Assembly (NCBI GenBank): GCA_029262535.1
Contig: JAJCZF010000040.1
Coordinates: 1-64,000 of the forward strand
Length of the DNA stretch: 64,000 nt
Direction: 5' to 3'
Origin: Deltaproteobacteria bacterium
GTDB taxonomy: Bacteria > Desulfobacterota > GWC2-55-46 > JAJCZF01
Both the position numbers and the translations under genes were made by a program. Under the pieces are notes generated by a model. It was not told the origin of the DNA, did no database searches, and saw only the letters and a program-made list of their open reading frames with translations. Every line of letters starts with the position of its first letter. The stretch's first letter is position 1. Positions 46,227 to 56,566 of this stretch are shown piece after piece.

Positions 46227-47099
46227 ATGTCCAAAAATACCCGCCCGCTATCGGCAGTTCTTTTAGTCCACTGCGCCGACCGAAAGGGGCTGGTGGCCTT
46301 GATTACCGATTTCCTCTATAAAAATCAGGGTAATATTCTCTATCTCGATCAACATGTCGATGCAGAGCGCGGTGTCTTCTTCATGCGTATCGAATGGGAG
46401 ATGTCCGGTTTCGCCCTACCGCGTAATAGCGTAAAAGCCGTTTTTAAGAGCGAGATTGCGGACCGCCTCGATCTCGACTTCTCGATACACTTTACCGACG
46501 AACGGCCGGGTATCGCAATCTTTGTCTCAAAACTGCCGCACTGCCTCTACGATCTCTTATCAAGCTCAAGGAGCGGCCACTGGCCGGCCGAGGTACGGCT
46601 CGTCATCAGCAATCACGAAACCCTTCGCCCGGTAGCCGAATCTTTCAATATCCCGTTCCATCATATACCGGTCACAAAAGAGAGCAAGGCCGAGGCCGAA
46701 AAAAAGCAGTTGAAGCTATTAAAAGAGCTCGATATCGAGTTAATAGTGCTCGCCAGATATATGCAGATTGTTTCTCAAGGTTTTATATCTAACTATGTGA
46801 ATAAGATAATAAATATCCACCACTCTTTTCTCCCGGCCTTTCCGGGCGCAAGGCCCTATCACTCGGCCTTTGAACGAGGCGTAAAGATCATCGGAGCAAC
46901 CAGCCACTACGTCACCGCCGAGCTCGACGCCGGGCCTATAATCGAACAAGATATAGTACGAGTAACGCATCGAGACTCGGTCTCCGAGCTGGTCCGAAAG
47001 GGCAGGGAACTCGAAAAGACCGTTTTAACCCGCGCTCTTTGGAACCATATCAACCGAAAAGTGCTGGTCTACGACAACCGGACGATAGTCTTTGAGTAA
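46227..47099 (+). CDS. purU: Formyltetrahydrofolate deformylase
   Basis: N-terminal ACT-like 'LLVHCADRKGLVALITDFLYKNQGNILYLDQHVD'; 'LARYMQIVSQGFI', 'INIHHSFLPAFPGARPYHSAFERGVKIIGATSHYVTAELDAGPIIEQD'. Confidence 0.95.
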   Translation: MSKNTRPLSAVLLVHCADRKGLVALITDFLYKNQGNILYLDQHVDAERGVFFMRIEWEMSGFALPRNSVKAVFKSEIADRLDLDFSIHFTDERPGIAIFVSKLPHCLYDLLSSSRSGHWPAEVRLVISNHETLRPVAESFNIPFHHIPVTKESKAEAEKKQLKLLKELDIELIVLARYMQIVSQGFISNYVNKIINIHHSFLPAFPGARPYHSAFERGVKIIGATSHYVTAELDAGPIIEQDIVRVTHRDSVSELVRKGRELEKTVLTRALWNHINRKVLVYDNRTIVFE

Positions 47100-47163
47100 G
47101 GAGATTATCTCAGCTTTTTTTAAGAAGCCATACTAAGGCCGAGATAATTCCAATACTTTCCCC

Positions 47164-47192
47164 TTGACATCCACGCTCTCGATAACTATATT
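47164..47192 (+). promoter_or_regulatory. Sigma70-like promoter TTGACA-N17-TATATT
   Basis: Matches upstream of the H1-like gene. Confidence 0.6.
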
Positions 47193-47250
47193 ATAAAACT
47201 ATAAGGACCGATATTGTCTTGTTTTTAAACTCTCAATATGGAGGCTCCAA

Positions 47251-47541
47251 ATGGCTAAGTCTGTTACCGCGATAAAGAATATCCTCGACAGAGAAGAAAA
47301 ACTACTCGCTAAGATCGTCGATACGATCACTATCATCGTTCATAAAGAGAGCAAGGCCCGCCTTCGTGAGGCGGCCAAGAATAAGCGCGCCGATATCCGC
47401 GACTATAAGAAGATCCTGAAGCAGGCCGCAAAATGTCCGGCGATAAAGAAACCGGCGGCCCCCGCAGCCAAGGCAGCGCCCAAAAAGGCGGCTCCGAAGA
47501 AGAAGGCCGCACCTAAGAAGGCGGCCAAGGCCAAAAAGTAG
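47251..47541 (+). CDS. Histone H1-like Lys/Ala/Pro-rich protein
   Basis: C-terminal tail 'KKPAAPAAKAAPKKAAPKKKAAPKKAAKAKK'. Confidence 0.75.
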   Translation: MAKSVTAIKNILDREEKLLAKIVDTITIIVHKESKARLREAAKNKRADIRDYKKILKQAAKCPAIKKPAAPAAKAAPKKAAPKKKAAPKKAAKAKK

Positions 47542-47580
47542 CTATCCGCCCTTATCTGGCTTCTTTTAATTAATTTCTTA

Positions 47581-47633
47581 AAGACGAGATTGCCGCGCTT
47601 TGCTCTAAGTAACGCGGCAATCTCGTCTTTTTA
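47581..47633. terminator. Strong (possibly bidirectional) terminator hairpin
   Basis: 17-bp stem aagacgagattgccgcg/cgcggcaatctcgtctt followed by Ts. Confidence 0.9.
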
Positions 47634-47703
47634 TAACCTTTGCATCTCTATATTCTCATTATATTCTCATTTCAAAGAAAACCGTCATTAGGCGCGCACT
47701 CCC

Positions 47704-47769
47704 TGCGCGAAGGACATACCTACAGGTCCACAAACCCTCTCCGCGAAATTGGCCCCGCATCCTATGCGG
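47704..47769 (-). repeat. Element E16 (reverse orientation)
   Basis: Reverse complement ccgcat-agg-atgcgg ggccaatttcgcggag...cgcg. Confidence 0.65.
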
Positions 47770-47780
47770 CGCGATTTAGC

Positions 47781-47809
47781 TTGACACAACTATTGATATC
47801 TATTAAGTT
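47781..47809 (+). promoter_or_regulatory. Sigma70-like promoter TTGACA-N17-TAAGTT
   Basis: Sequence match upstream of the beta-barrel gene. Confidence 0.5.
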
Positions 47810-47909
47810 AAGTAGATTATAAAGATACGGGAATTCTTTACTTTGATGAGAGGTCGGAAAAGTACTCGGACCTATCGGTATAAACGACAATCTTAAGGAG
47901 GATCTTTTT

Positions 47910-48500
47910 ATGAAAAAGTTTTTAGTACTGCTTTCGTTCTGCGCAATCGTACTCTCTTCGTCTCTTGTAAAAGCGGACGACGCTCCTCTAGGGCTTGCAA
48001 GCCTTGCCGTTAAGATAGACCAGGTGCAGTTCACCAACAGCACGCTCAATGACGCCGACATCAAAGACGGCGCATATGTGGGTGTTGAGGCATACCTGAA
48101 CCTTAAGGAAAATCTCTACATAGGCGGCGAAGTCGGTCACGCAAAGGCAGAGGGAACGATGGCCACGACATCCGGCCCGAGGGATACGGAGGCCTCCTAT
48201 ACCAACCTCGAACTCAACCTCAAGTACCTTGTCGAAGGCGAGAGCAACTTCCTTATTGACTTCGGCGCCGGTCTTGCGTACATCCGCGGCGAAGAGGAAC
48301 TTAAGTCCACCACATGGGCAGCCAGTTCCACACGCGACGACTGGATGATGGGCGGTCAGGTATTTGCGGACTTCAATTATACATTCAGTTCGTTCTTCGC
48401 CGGCGCAAATATCAAGTATCAGATAACCGAAGACTCTGATGAGACATCTTACGACTACACCAACTACCGTTACGGTGTACAGTTCGGCATCATGTTCTAA
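47910..48500 (+). CDS. Outer-membrane beta-barrel protein (paralog A)
   Basis: Signal peptide, alternating beta strands, 'DGAYVGVEAYLNL', C-terminal '...YGVQFGIMF' ending in F. Confidence 0.75.
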   Translation: MKKFLVLLSFCAIVLSSSLVKADDAPLGLASLAVKIDQVQFTNSTLNDADIKDGAYVGVEAYLNLKENLYIGGEVGHAKAEGTMATTSGPRDTEASYTNLELNLKYLVEGESNFLIDFGAGLAYIRGEEELKSTTWAASSTRDDWMMGGQVFADFNYTFSSFFAGANIKYQITEDSDETSYDYTNYRYGVQFGIMF

Positions 48501-48523
48501 TAGCCCTAACCTGTTATTACCTT

Positions 48524-48559
48524 GAAGCGCCCCTTTACTACTGAAGGGGCGCTTCTTTT
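48524..48559 (+). terminator. Rho-independent terminator
   Basis: gaagcgcccctt...aaggggcgcttc plus T-run. Confidence 0.9.
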
Positions 48560-48641
48560 ATCATTGAGAAATCCCCTTACACGACGCAAGACCCTTCGAT
48601 AATTCTCATTAACTATTCTAATTTATTGGAGGCCTTCCTTT

Positions 48642-49220
48642 ATGAAAAACCTTATTTTAATCTTTCCTGCCTTTCTGCTCGTATTTTTTCTTTCCACTGC
48701 TCAAGCCGTGGTAGAAGCGCCTCTCGGCGACCGCTATATTGCCATAAAAGGTAGCTATGTGCGGATGACCGATAGCTCGCTCGAACGTTTGGATATCGAC
48801 GGCGGCGCTTATGTCGGCATTGAAGGTTATGTCGCTATCTTGAATAATATATATGTCGGCGCAGAGTACGGCCAGTATCGCGTGAGCGGCTCATCGAACT
48901 CCGTAAAGACCGAGCTGATAATGACCCCTATTGAGCTTAATGCCAAGTACGCTGTCGATGTGGCGGAAAATCTCGTACTCGACATAGGTGGCGGTCTATC
49001 CTATAACCACCTGAAAGTAAAGCAAAAGCTCCCCTTTAGAGGCACTCATACAAGCTCCGATAGCGGGTCCGGTATGCAGCTCTTTAGCGGTATAAGCTAT
49101 AGAACAGGCCGCTATCTGGTAGGCCTCAATGCCAAATACCATATAATAAACGATGAAAGTAGCAACAGGTACGACACCGACAGCTGGCGCACCGGCGCTC
49201 ATATGGGGGTAACCTTCTAG
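48642..49220 (+). CDS. Outer-membrane beta-barrel protein (paralog B)
   Basis: Signal peptide; 'DGGAYVGIEGYVAIL', 'LELNAKYAVD'-like block, C-terminal 'GAHMGVTF'. Confidence 0.75.
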   Translation: MKNLILIFPAFLLVFFLSTAQAVVEAPLGDRYIAIKGSYVRMTDSSLERLDIDGGAYVGIEGYVAILNNIYVGAEYGQYRVSGSSNSVKTELIMTPIELNAKYAVDVAENLVLDIGGGLSYNHLKVKQKLPFRGTHTSSDSGSGMQLFSGISYRTGRYLVGLNAKYHIINDESSNRYDTDSWRTGAHMGVTF

Positions 49221-49243
49221 AGAAGCTCGGTAATGTGAGATTT

Positions 49244-49286
49244 AAAGAGGCCTATTACGGTATTTCGTAATGGGCCTCTTTTTTTA
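49244..49286 (+). terminator. Rho-independent terminator
   Basis: aaagaggcctattacg...cgtaatgggcctcttttttt. Confidence 0.9.
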
Positions 49287-49445
49287 ATGCGACTATCTCC
49301 ACTCAAAAAACCCTTGCCAAAGGCCACCCTCGTGATATACTCATCATTTATCGGGTTAGATCGTTCCGGCCCTCCTTATGTATTGAAAATATCTTTGCTT
49401 TCTGATATGATTATTTGATTGTCAAACCTAATCAAAAGGGCAAAA

Positions 49446-50135
49446 ATGAATCTCTTTTTGAAACAATACTGGACGCTCTCAAAGGCGCCGTTAGTTCTGC
49501 TCGTTATCGCCATAACCTTCTTTATCGGCGGCTGTAAGGATGAAGAAGCGGCGGGTCCTCCCAAGATCACGAAACGCATGAATATCGAACTCCCGGCCGA
49601 TATGTCCACCAAGGTCTCGGTTAAGTCCAAGGGCGTAGTCTCTCCCAAATCTCCAACAGCACCGACTGCCGCTACAGTTGCAGCCTCTACAGTTATTGAT
49701 CCTGTTAAACCCGAGATAGGCTGGATCAAGCCCAAATCCACAACTAAGAAGAAGCCGACCGTAAAGCGCAGCTCAAAAAAGAGCAAGACCGCATCAAAGA
49801 AGACGGCCTCAAAGAGCAAGACCGCAACTCTAACAAAATCCAAAACCGGATCGGCTAAAGCGGCCTTATCATCTGTTTACGCCGTCAGCGTCGCCTCCTT
49901 TAGCGCAAAGAGCAAGGCCGATGCTTTAAAGAAGAAGCTCAATAAGAGCGGTTATAGCGCCTATATCGCGGACTTTACGCTCAAGGGCAAGAAATGGTAC
50001 CGCGTACGTGTCGGCTTTTATAAGAGCGAAGACGACGCTTATGTAGCCAAGACGAAGATCGAAAAGAAGTACAATACCAAAGGCGCATGGGTCGTTAAAC
50101 CCACAAGGGCAGAACGCTCGGCGCACTCCGGCTAA
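49446..50135 (+). CDS. SPOR-domain lipoprotein with Lys/Ser/Thr-rich linker
   Basis: Lipobox 'FIGGC'; C-terminal 'YAVSVASFSAKSKADALKKKLNKSGYSAYIADFTLKGKKWYRVRVGFY'. Confidence 0.85.
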   Translation: MNLFLKQYWTLSKAPLVLLVIAITFFIGGCKDEEAAGPPKITKRMNIELPADMSTKVSVKSKGVVSPKSPTAPTAATVAASTVIDPVKPEIGWIKPKSTTKKKPTVKRSSKKSKTASKKTASKSKTATLTKSKTGSAKAALSSVYAVSVASFSAKSKADALKKKLNKSGYSAYIADFTLKGKKWYRVRVGFYKSEDDAYVAKTKIEKKYNTKGAWVVKPTRAERSAHSG

Positions 50136-50152
50136 AAACCGCCAATCATCCA

Positions 50153-51613
50153 ATGAAACAAAAAGTACTTATAGAGACCTTCGGTTGCCAGATGAATACG
50201 AGCGACACCGACAGGCTGCTCGGCTTTCTTGAGAGAGCCGGTTATGAGGAGACGCGCGAGCCACAAGAGGCCGATCTCATATTGATAAATACCTGTAGCG
50301 TGCGCGATAAACCGCAACAGAAGGTCTATAGCGCCGCCGGGCGTTATAAGAGCTTAAAGGGCCAAAAGCCCAACCTTATAGTCGGCATATGCGGCTGCGT
50401 CGCACAGCAAGAGGGCGAGCGTCTTCTTGAGAGGATGCCGTACCTCGACCTCGTCTTCGGCCCCCAGTCCATACACAGGATCAACGAGCTGCTTAAAGAA
50501 GTAAGAGAGGGAAAAGAACGCACCTCCGATACTCCGCAGATCGAGACCATATCACCCGAAGAGTTTCCCTCATTCGCCCCGCGCGGAGGTGAGACCAGGG
50601 CCTTTGTCTCTATAATGCGCGGCTGCGATAACTTTTGCGCATATTGTATCGTTCCCTTTACGAGGGGGCGCGAGGTAAGCCGCACCTCAAAAGATATCCT
50701 GGAAGAGGTAGCATCTCTCGTAGAGGGCGGTATCACCGAGGTTACGCTTCTAGGCCAGAATGTGAATTCATACGGACAAAAGAGGCTCTCTGAAGAGATC
50801 GCCTCCGACCCGTCCGACGCGGATCGCTCATTTACGGCGCTTTTAAAGGAAGTTTGCGCTGTCGATGGTATTAAGAGGGTGCGTTTTGTTACATCTCACC
50901 CGAAAGATATAAGCGACGAGCTTATATATCTCTTCGCTACCGAACCGAAGCTCGCGCGCCATCTGCACCTGCCCTTACAGTCGGGCTCGGATGACGTGCT
51001 TGAGCGCATGGGCAGGGGATATACGAGAGAGAGTTACCTAAAAATGGCTCTGCGTATCAGAGAGTTATATGAGGATATATCTCTAACGACCGATATCATA
51101 GTAGGCTTTCCCGGTGAGACGGACGAGGATTTTTCGCAGACCATGGATATAATAGAGAAACTACGTTACGATAGTATCTTCTCTTTTAAATATTCGCCAC
51201 GCCCCGGCACTTTGGCCGAGTCCTTTACAGACGAGGTGGACGAGCAAGTAAAGAGCAGACGCCTGCTTATACTGCAAGAGCGTCATAAAGAGATCGCATT
51301 GGAAGAGAACCGAGCGCTTATAGGCGCTACGGCCTCTGTATTCATAGAGGGTGTTAGCCGAAACGACCCGGACGAACTCATGGGGCGCACTTCGTGCAAC
51401 AGGGTTGTAAATCTTAAGTCTACCGGTCTTAATACAGAAACCACAGCACTTACCGGTAGTATAGTAAAAGTCTCTATTACCGACGCTTTCGCCAATTCGT
51501 TACGCGGTTTTGTGGTAGATGAATCTGACTCAATTGAAGAGTCCGGCAAAGAGCCGATTAAAGAGCCAAACGAAAAACCGACCGAAGAGATCAGGTCTTA
51601 TAATGCTTATTAG
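50153..51613 (+). CDS. miaB: tRNA-2-methylthio-N6-dimethylallyladenosine synthase
   Basis: 'IETFGCQMNTSDTDRLLGFL', 'GCDNFCAYCIVPFTRGREVSR', 'LPLQSGSDDVLERMGRGYTRESY'. Confidence 0.95.
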   Translation: MKQKVLIETFGCQMNTSDTDRLLGFLERAGYEETREPQEADLILINTCSVRDKPQQKVYSAAGRYKSLKGQKPNLIVGICGCVAQQEGERLLERMPYLDLVFGPQSIHRINELLKEVREGKERTSDTPQIETISPEEFPSFAPRGGETRAFVSIMRGCDNFCAYCIVPFTRGREVSRTSKDILEEVASLVEGGITEVTLLGQNVNSYGQKRLSEEIASDPSDADRSFTALLKEVCAVDGIKRVRFVTSHPKDISDELIYLFATEPKLARHLHLPLQSGSDDVLERMGRGYTRESYLKMALRIRELYEDISLTTDIIVGFPGETDEDFSQTMDIIEKLRYDSIFSFKYSPRPGTLAESFTDEVDEQVKSRRLLILQERHKEIALEENRALIGATASVFIEGVSRNDPDELMGRTSCNRVVNLKSTGLNTETTALTGSIVKVSITDAFANSLRGFVVDESDSIEESGKEPIKEPNEKPTEEIRSYNAY

Positions 51614-52097
51614 GATGCATGTAGAGAGTGTCGCCGTCGACCCGGAAACACGCGTGCCGATAGTGATATTGAAAGATAAGGAGAATGAACGCTCCTTGCC
51701 GATCTGGATCGGTCTCGTTGAAGCGGGGGCTATCGTTATGGCGCTTGAAGATATGTCGCTCTCTCGACCCATGACGCACGATATAATGTTTAATCTGCTT
51801 GCGAGCGTCGAGGTCGAGGTCGCAAGTGTCGAGGTAAACGATATAAGGGATAATGTCTATTACGCGACCATACACCTTGCCGCGCACGGTGAGCGTTCTA
51901 TTGTGGACGCGAGGCCGAGCGACGCCATTGCTCTCGCGCTCAGGGCCAACTGCCCGATCATGGTCGATACGAAGGTCATTGAGAAATCAAAAGATATAAA
52001 GGTAACGATGCTGGATAAAAATGTCTCTGACCCGGATGAACTTGCCGATATACTGGGCTCTCTCGACTCAGAGGACTTTGGCAAATATAAGATGTAG
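51603..52097 (+). CDS. Bifunctional nuclease (DUF151) family protein
   Basis: 'PIVILKDKENERSLPIWIGLVEAGAI', 'RPMTHDIMFNLL', 'VDARPSDAIALALR'; start overlaps the miaB end. Confidence 0.9.
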   Translation: MLIRMHVESVAVDPETRVPIVILKDKENERSLPIWIGLVEAGAIVMALEDMSLSRPMTHDIMFNLLASVEVEVASVEVNDIRDNVYYATIHLAAHGERSIVDARPSDAIALALRANCPIMVDTKVIEKSKDIKVTMLDKNVSDPDELADILGSLDSEDFGKYKM

Positions 52098-52176
52098 ATA
52101 GAACTTTTATTATGCCCGTTTTTATAATGCCCTATTTTTATAATGATTGAGATCTTATTATGGGGGAGGTTTTATT

Positions 52177-52824
52177 GTGATTGATCTGCACACACATACG
52201 CTCTTGAGCGACGGCGTGCTCGTACCCTCCGAACTGGTTAGAAGGGCGGAGGTTCACGGCTACGAGGCCATCGCCATCACCGACCACGTTGACGCCTCCA
52301 ATATCGAGCGCGTCATCGGCGATATTACAAAATATACCGAAGGGCTCGACCCTGATGATCCGATAAGGGTTATACCCGGCGTTGAGATCACCCATGTCAG
52401 GCCCGACCGTATAGGGGAGATGACGAAGCTTGCGCGCTCTCTTGGCGCGAAGATCGTCATATGCCACGGCGAAACGGTCGCCGAGCCGGTGGCGCGCGGC
52501 ACAAACCGGGCCGCCATAGAAGCCGGTGTCGATATACTGGCTCACCCCGGCCTTATTACCGAAGAAGCATGCCGCCTGGCGGCCGAACGCGGCGTCTACC
52601 TTGAGATAACAAGCCGCGCCGGACACTCTATTACTAACGGCCATGTGGCCTCCATGGCGGCCCTTTGCGGAGCAAGGATGGTATTAAATAGCGACGCGCA
52701 CGCGCCCGGCGATCTTATTAGCGACGAATACGCGATGGTTGTGGCTCACGGGGCCTCCATCGACGAAAACCTATATGGAGAGATGAAAGATAATGCACGT
52801 AATATCATTGAAAAACTTACTTAA
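52177..52824 (+). CDS. PHP-domain (histidinol phosphatase-type) hydrolase
   Basis: 'IDLHTHTLLSDG', 'AITDHVDASN', 'LNSDAHAPGDLIS'; GTG start after gggggagg. Confidence 0.88.
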   Translation: MIDLHTHTLLSDGVLVPSELVRRAEVHGYEAIAITDHVDASNIERVIGDITKYTEGLDPDDPIRVIPGVEITHVRPDRIGEMTKLARSLGAKIVICHGETVAEPVARGTNRAAIEAGVDILAHPGLITEEACRLAAERGVYLEITSRAGHSITNGHVASMAALCGARMVLNSDAHAPGDLISDEYAMVVAHGASIDENLYGEMKDNARNIIEKLT

Positions 52825-54118
52825 AGGACTAGGGCTCTTAACTATAGTTCTGACCTTCGGAGCCGTCGCAACAGGCTGCAAGACCACCACAGCTACTTCT
52901 CAGAACGATCTCGATAAACCTTCCGGGGCCGCAATATTAAAGCAATCGCCTCCGAGAACCACCGACGGTTCCACGCCGTGGACGACCTTCTTATTCGACT
53001 TTGGAAGGAATAACTATACGCCCGACAAGATGACGATACCTCCCGGCGGCTCAAAGAAGTTCAACCTGACCGGCTCGTTCTCCGTCTCTCGCATGAACTC
53101 GCCAAGACAGTACTCGACACCGGCTATTGTAGGGAATACCGCTTACGTAGGCTCTTCAGAGGGCGCCTTTTACGCGCTCGACCTCATAAGCGGCGAAGAG
53201 ATCTGGCGAGTCGAGACCAATGCGGCAATAGACGCCTCTCCGACCGTAACCGAAGCGCTTGTCTGTTTTGGCACCTCCGGCGGATCACTCTACTGCCTCG
53301 ATAGATCTACCGGCAAGGAACGGTTGCGTTATAACGTGCATACGGAGATAATCTCGTCACCGATCATATCGGGCGGCTCGGCTTTTTTCACAAGCGCCGA
53401 TAACCGCCTTCATGCGATAGATATAAGGACGGGCGAGAAGCTCTGGTCCTATTCGAGCCGCGCTAACGCCATGGTTACTCGACGTTTTTTCAATTCTCCG
53501 GCGGCCTCTAAAGATCTTATCTACTGCCTCTTTCCGGATGGACGACTAATGGCCTTCAGTAAAGATAACGGCAGGTTGACATGGATACAGGAGCTACTTG
53601 AAAGCGAGTCCGAGACCCCGAACGTACGCCGCACGCCACTTTTTCATAACGGGCTGGTATATGCAATCGACGACAAGGGCAGCCTGCGCGCTATGGACGG
53701 CGCAACCGGCAAACTCAAGATAGTCTACGATGTAACCGATGCCGTGGACTTCTTTATAGCCAACGGTAATGTCATCATTGTCGGCACCGAAGAGGTCGTT
53801 TCCATCGATAAAAAGACGGGAAAGACTCTATGGGCAAAACCGCAAAAACTCGGAACGACAAAGTCCATAGCCGGAGCGGGGGAGAACTTAATACTTCTAT
53901 CCAACCGTGAAATTCAGCCCTTTAAGTCGGTAGATAGCTTGGATAAGATAAAGAGCTCATCGGGTTACATACAGGCCTTTTCGCTAAGTACCGGCAAACT
54001 CGCATGGAGCGAAAAGCTCTCAAGCACCGTCTCCGGTAATGTCTCGGCTTCTAAGGATAAACTTTCCTTTGTTACCGATAAGGGCGCGCTCCTGATATAT
54101 AGCTCAACCAAAGATTAG
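52793..54118 (+). CDS. PQQ/BamB-like beta-propeller lipoprotein
   Basis: Lipobox 'VATGC'; repeated 'G.AYVGSSEGAFYALDLISGEEIWRVET'-type blades. Confidence 0.88.
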   Translation: MHVISLKNLLKGLGLLTIVLTFGAVATGCKTTTATSQNDLDKPSGAAILKQSPPRTTDGSTPWTTFLFDFGRNNYTPDKMTIPPGGSKKFNLTGSFSVSRMNSPRQYSTPAIVGNTAYVGSSEGAFYALDLISGEEIWRVETNAAIDASPTVTEALVCFGTSGGSLYCLDRSTGKERLRYNVHTEIISSPIISGGSAFFTSADNRLHAIDIRTGEKLWSYSSRANAMVTRRFFNSPAASKDLIYCLFPDGRLMAFSKDNGRLTWIQELLESESETPNVRRTPLFHNGLVYAIDDKGSLRAMDGATGKLKIVYDVTDAVDFFIANGNVIIVGTEEVVSIDKKTGKTLWAKPQKLGTTKSIAGAGENLILLSNREIQPFKSVDSLDKIKSSSGYIQAFSLSTGKLAWSEKLSSTVSGNVSASKDKLSFVTDKGALLIYSSTKD

Positions 54119-54133
54119 CAAGGTAGCTAAGAG

Positions 54134-56386
54134 ATGTCCGACAGACTTAATATCGCCTTTCTCTGGCACATGCACCAGCCGCTCTACCGCGACCCGCTCA
54201 CCGGTATCTACGAGCTTCCGTGGGTGCTCTTTCACGCCACAAAAGATTATTACGACATGGTCGCCATACTCGACGACTTCCCGGACGTTTCGCAGACCTT
54301 CAATATCGTTCCATCTCTTATAGAGCAGCTTAACGATTACGCCTCCGGTAATGTCAAGTGCCTTACAAGGGAATTGACTAAGAAGGACCCCTCTGACCTG
54401 ACCGGTAAGGATAAGAGCGACATCCTCGATAGATTCTTCCACGCCAACTGGCATAATATGATAAAACCCCTGCCAAGGTACTGGGAACTATTGGAAAAAC
54501 GAGGCTTTACAGCTGACAACGGCGAAATGGAGTCTGCCCTTCGTTACTATACGGATCAGGACTTTATGGATCTCCAGCTGCTCTATAACCTTGCCTGGAT
54601 AGACCCGCAGATCATAAGAGACGATGAAGAATTAAAAGGACTTCAAGAGAAGGGGAGCAACTACGATTCGGACGACAAGGCCATGATAGTTTCCAAACAG
54701 ACCGAGATCGCCGCATCGGTCCTGCCCAAGTATCGTGAACTTGCCGAACGCGGGCAGATTGAGCTAACGACAAGCCCCTATTACCACCCAATACTGCCCC
54801 TTATTTGCGATAGCGACTCGGCGCGTGAAGCGCTGCCCGATATCGAGCTGCCGACGACACGCCTTATCCACCCGGACGACGCGCGCGCGCAGATCGCCAA
54901 GGGCATAAAACTATTTGAGGAGACATTTGGACATAAGCCGCGCGGCATGTGGCCCTCCGAAGGCTCCGTCTCCATGGATATTATCCCGCTCCTGAAAGAG
55001 GCCGGTATCGAGTGGTTTGCAACCGACGAAGAGATACTTTGCAACAGCACGGGAAAGTCCTTCCACCGCGACAACTACGGCAACCCGACCGATAGCTTTC
55101 TCTACCGTCCATATTCGCTAGAGACAGCGCCCAAAGACGGCGCAGAGGCGGGCGAGATCAAGGTGGTTTTTCGGGACCATCTCTTAAGCGACCTGATCGG
55201 CTTTGAATATTCGCGTATGGACGCGGATCACGCCGCAGACGATATGATTCATAAGCTTCTAAATATCCGTAAGTTAGTAGATAATCCTTCTGAACATATC
55301 GTAAGTATTATTCTCGACGGTGAGAATGCGTGGGAGAACTATGCCAACGACGGACGAGACTTCCTCTACGCCCTATACTCAAAACTTAATAATCATAATG
55401 AACTAAAGTGTGTAACTATAGGAGATTTCTTAGATAAATCTCATTCTACTGAGCGCCTTCCTAAGATATTCGCAGGCTCCTGGATAAGCCACAACTTCAG
55501 GGTATGGATAGGCCACTCCGAGCATAGCGCCGCCTGGGAGCAGGTAAGCACGGCGCGCGCGGCCCTGGTCGATGCCGAAAGTACGGCTCGCGTTGACGGT
55601 CTCTACGAAGAGAAAGAAGATTCGTTCAATGCGGCATGGGAGGCCCTTTACGCCGCCGAGGGAAGCGACTGGTTCTGGTGGTACGGCGACATTCACTCCT
55701 CCGATAACGACGCGCTATTCGACCTGCTCTTTAGAAGACATATCAAGATGATCTACAAGGCCATCTCCGTACAGCCGCCGATGTCTCTGGAGATACCGAT
55801 AATATCGACCGAACGCGGCCTTCGTCCCGTTGAAAAACCGGTAAAACTTATCACGCCTGTCATAGACGGCGAGATAACATCATATTTCGAGTGGTTAAGC
55901 GCCGGTCTGATCCTTCGCGCTCCCGGAGGCGAGGTGAGCGGCGCGATGCATACAGATACGCGCTGGACCGGGCTCATCGACCAGATCACATACGGCTTTG
56001 ATCTCAAAAACCTCTATCTCAGGTTCGACTACCTGGAAGAGCTACGCCCATATGAAGATAAATGGTCCGTAACGATAAATCTGCTGCATCCCATGCCGCT
56101 AAAGATCGTCGTCCATGTCGAGGGCGAAAGGCTCACCAGCGAGGTGCTCGAACGCGACGACAATCACAAGTGGATAACGCTTGGCCCACTGACCGAGGCC
56201 GTGGCCAAAGATGTGCTTGAGATCGCTATCCCCTTCGACATAACAAGGACCTCGCCCGGCGACGAACTATGGACCTTTATCCAGATCGACGCCATTGAAA
56301 GAGGAAACGAACGCTGGCCGGTAAAAGGCTTTACAATCATAGATTTACCAACGAAAGATTTCGGCTCGGACTATTGGTCGGTATAG
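54134..56386 (+). CDS. Glycoside hydrolase family 57 protein
   Basis: 'NIAFLWHMHQPLYRDPLTGIYELPWVLFHATKDYYDM', 'MWPSEGSVSMDIIPLLKEAGIEWFATDEE', 'ILDGENAWENY'. Confidence 0.93.
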   Translation: MSDRLNIAFLWHMHQPLYRDPLTGIYELPWVLFHATKDYYDMVAILDDFPDVSQTFNIVPSLIEQLNDYASGNVKCLTRELTKKDPSDLTGKDKSDILDRFFHANWHNMIKPLPRYWELLEKRGFTADNGEMESALRYYTDQDFMDLQLLYNLAWIDPQIIRDDEELKGLQEKGSNYDSDDKAMIVSKQTEIAASVLPKYRELAERGQIELTTSPYYHPILPLICDSDSAREALPDIELPTTRLIHPDDARAQIAKGIKLFEETFGHKPRGMWPSEGSVSMDIIPLLKEAGIEWFATDEEILCNSTGKSFHRDNYGNPTDSFLYRPYSLETAPKDGAEAGEIKVVFRDHLLSDLIGFEYSRMDADHAADDMIHKLLNIRKLVDNPSEHIVSIILDGENAWENYANDGRDFLYALYSKLNNHNELKCVTIGDFLDKSHSTERLPKIFAGSWISHNFRVWIGHSEHSAAWEQVSTARAALVDAESTARVDGLYEEKEDSFNAAWEALYAAEGSDWFWWYGDIHSSDNDALFDLLFRRHIKMIYKAISVQPPMSLEIPIISTERGLRPVEKPVKLITPVIDGEITSYFEWLSAGLILRAPGGEVSGAMHTDTRWTGLIDQITYGFDLKNLYLRFDYLEELRPYEDKWSVTINLLHPMPLKIVVHVEGERLTSEVLERDDNHKWITLGPLTEAVAKDVLEIAIPFDITRTSPGDELWTFIQIDAIERGNERWPVKGFTIIDLPTKDFGSDYWSV

Positions 56387-56566
56387 AGGTTTTTTTGTTA
56401 TTCTTAATACATTCCAGAATAATTGCAGTCTTTTTTTAACCTTCTCTGATATACTAGCTTTGCCGCTCACCCTAGATCATTGATATGAAAAGACTTTGAA
56501 CTCTACAGAAAAAGTGTTATTATATATTCAGCAATTTTTTTTATAATTAAATAGAAGGATAGTATA

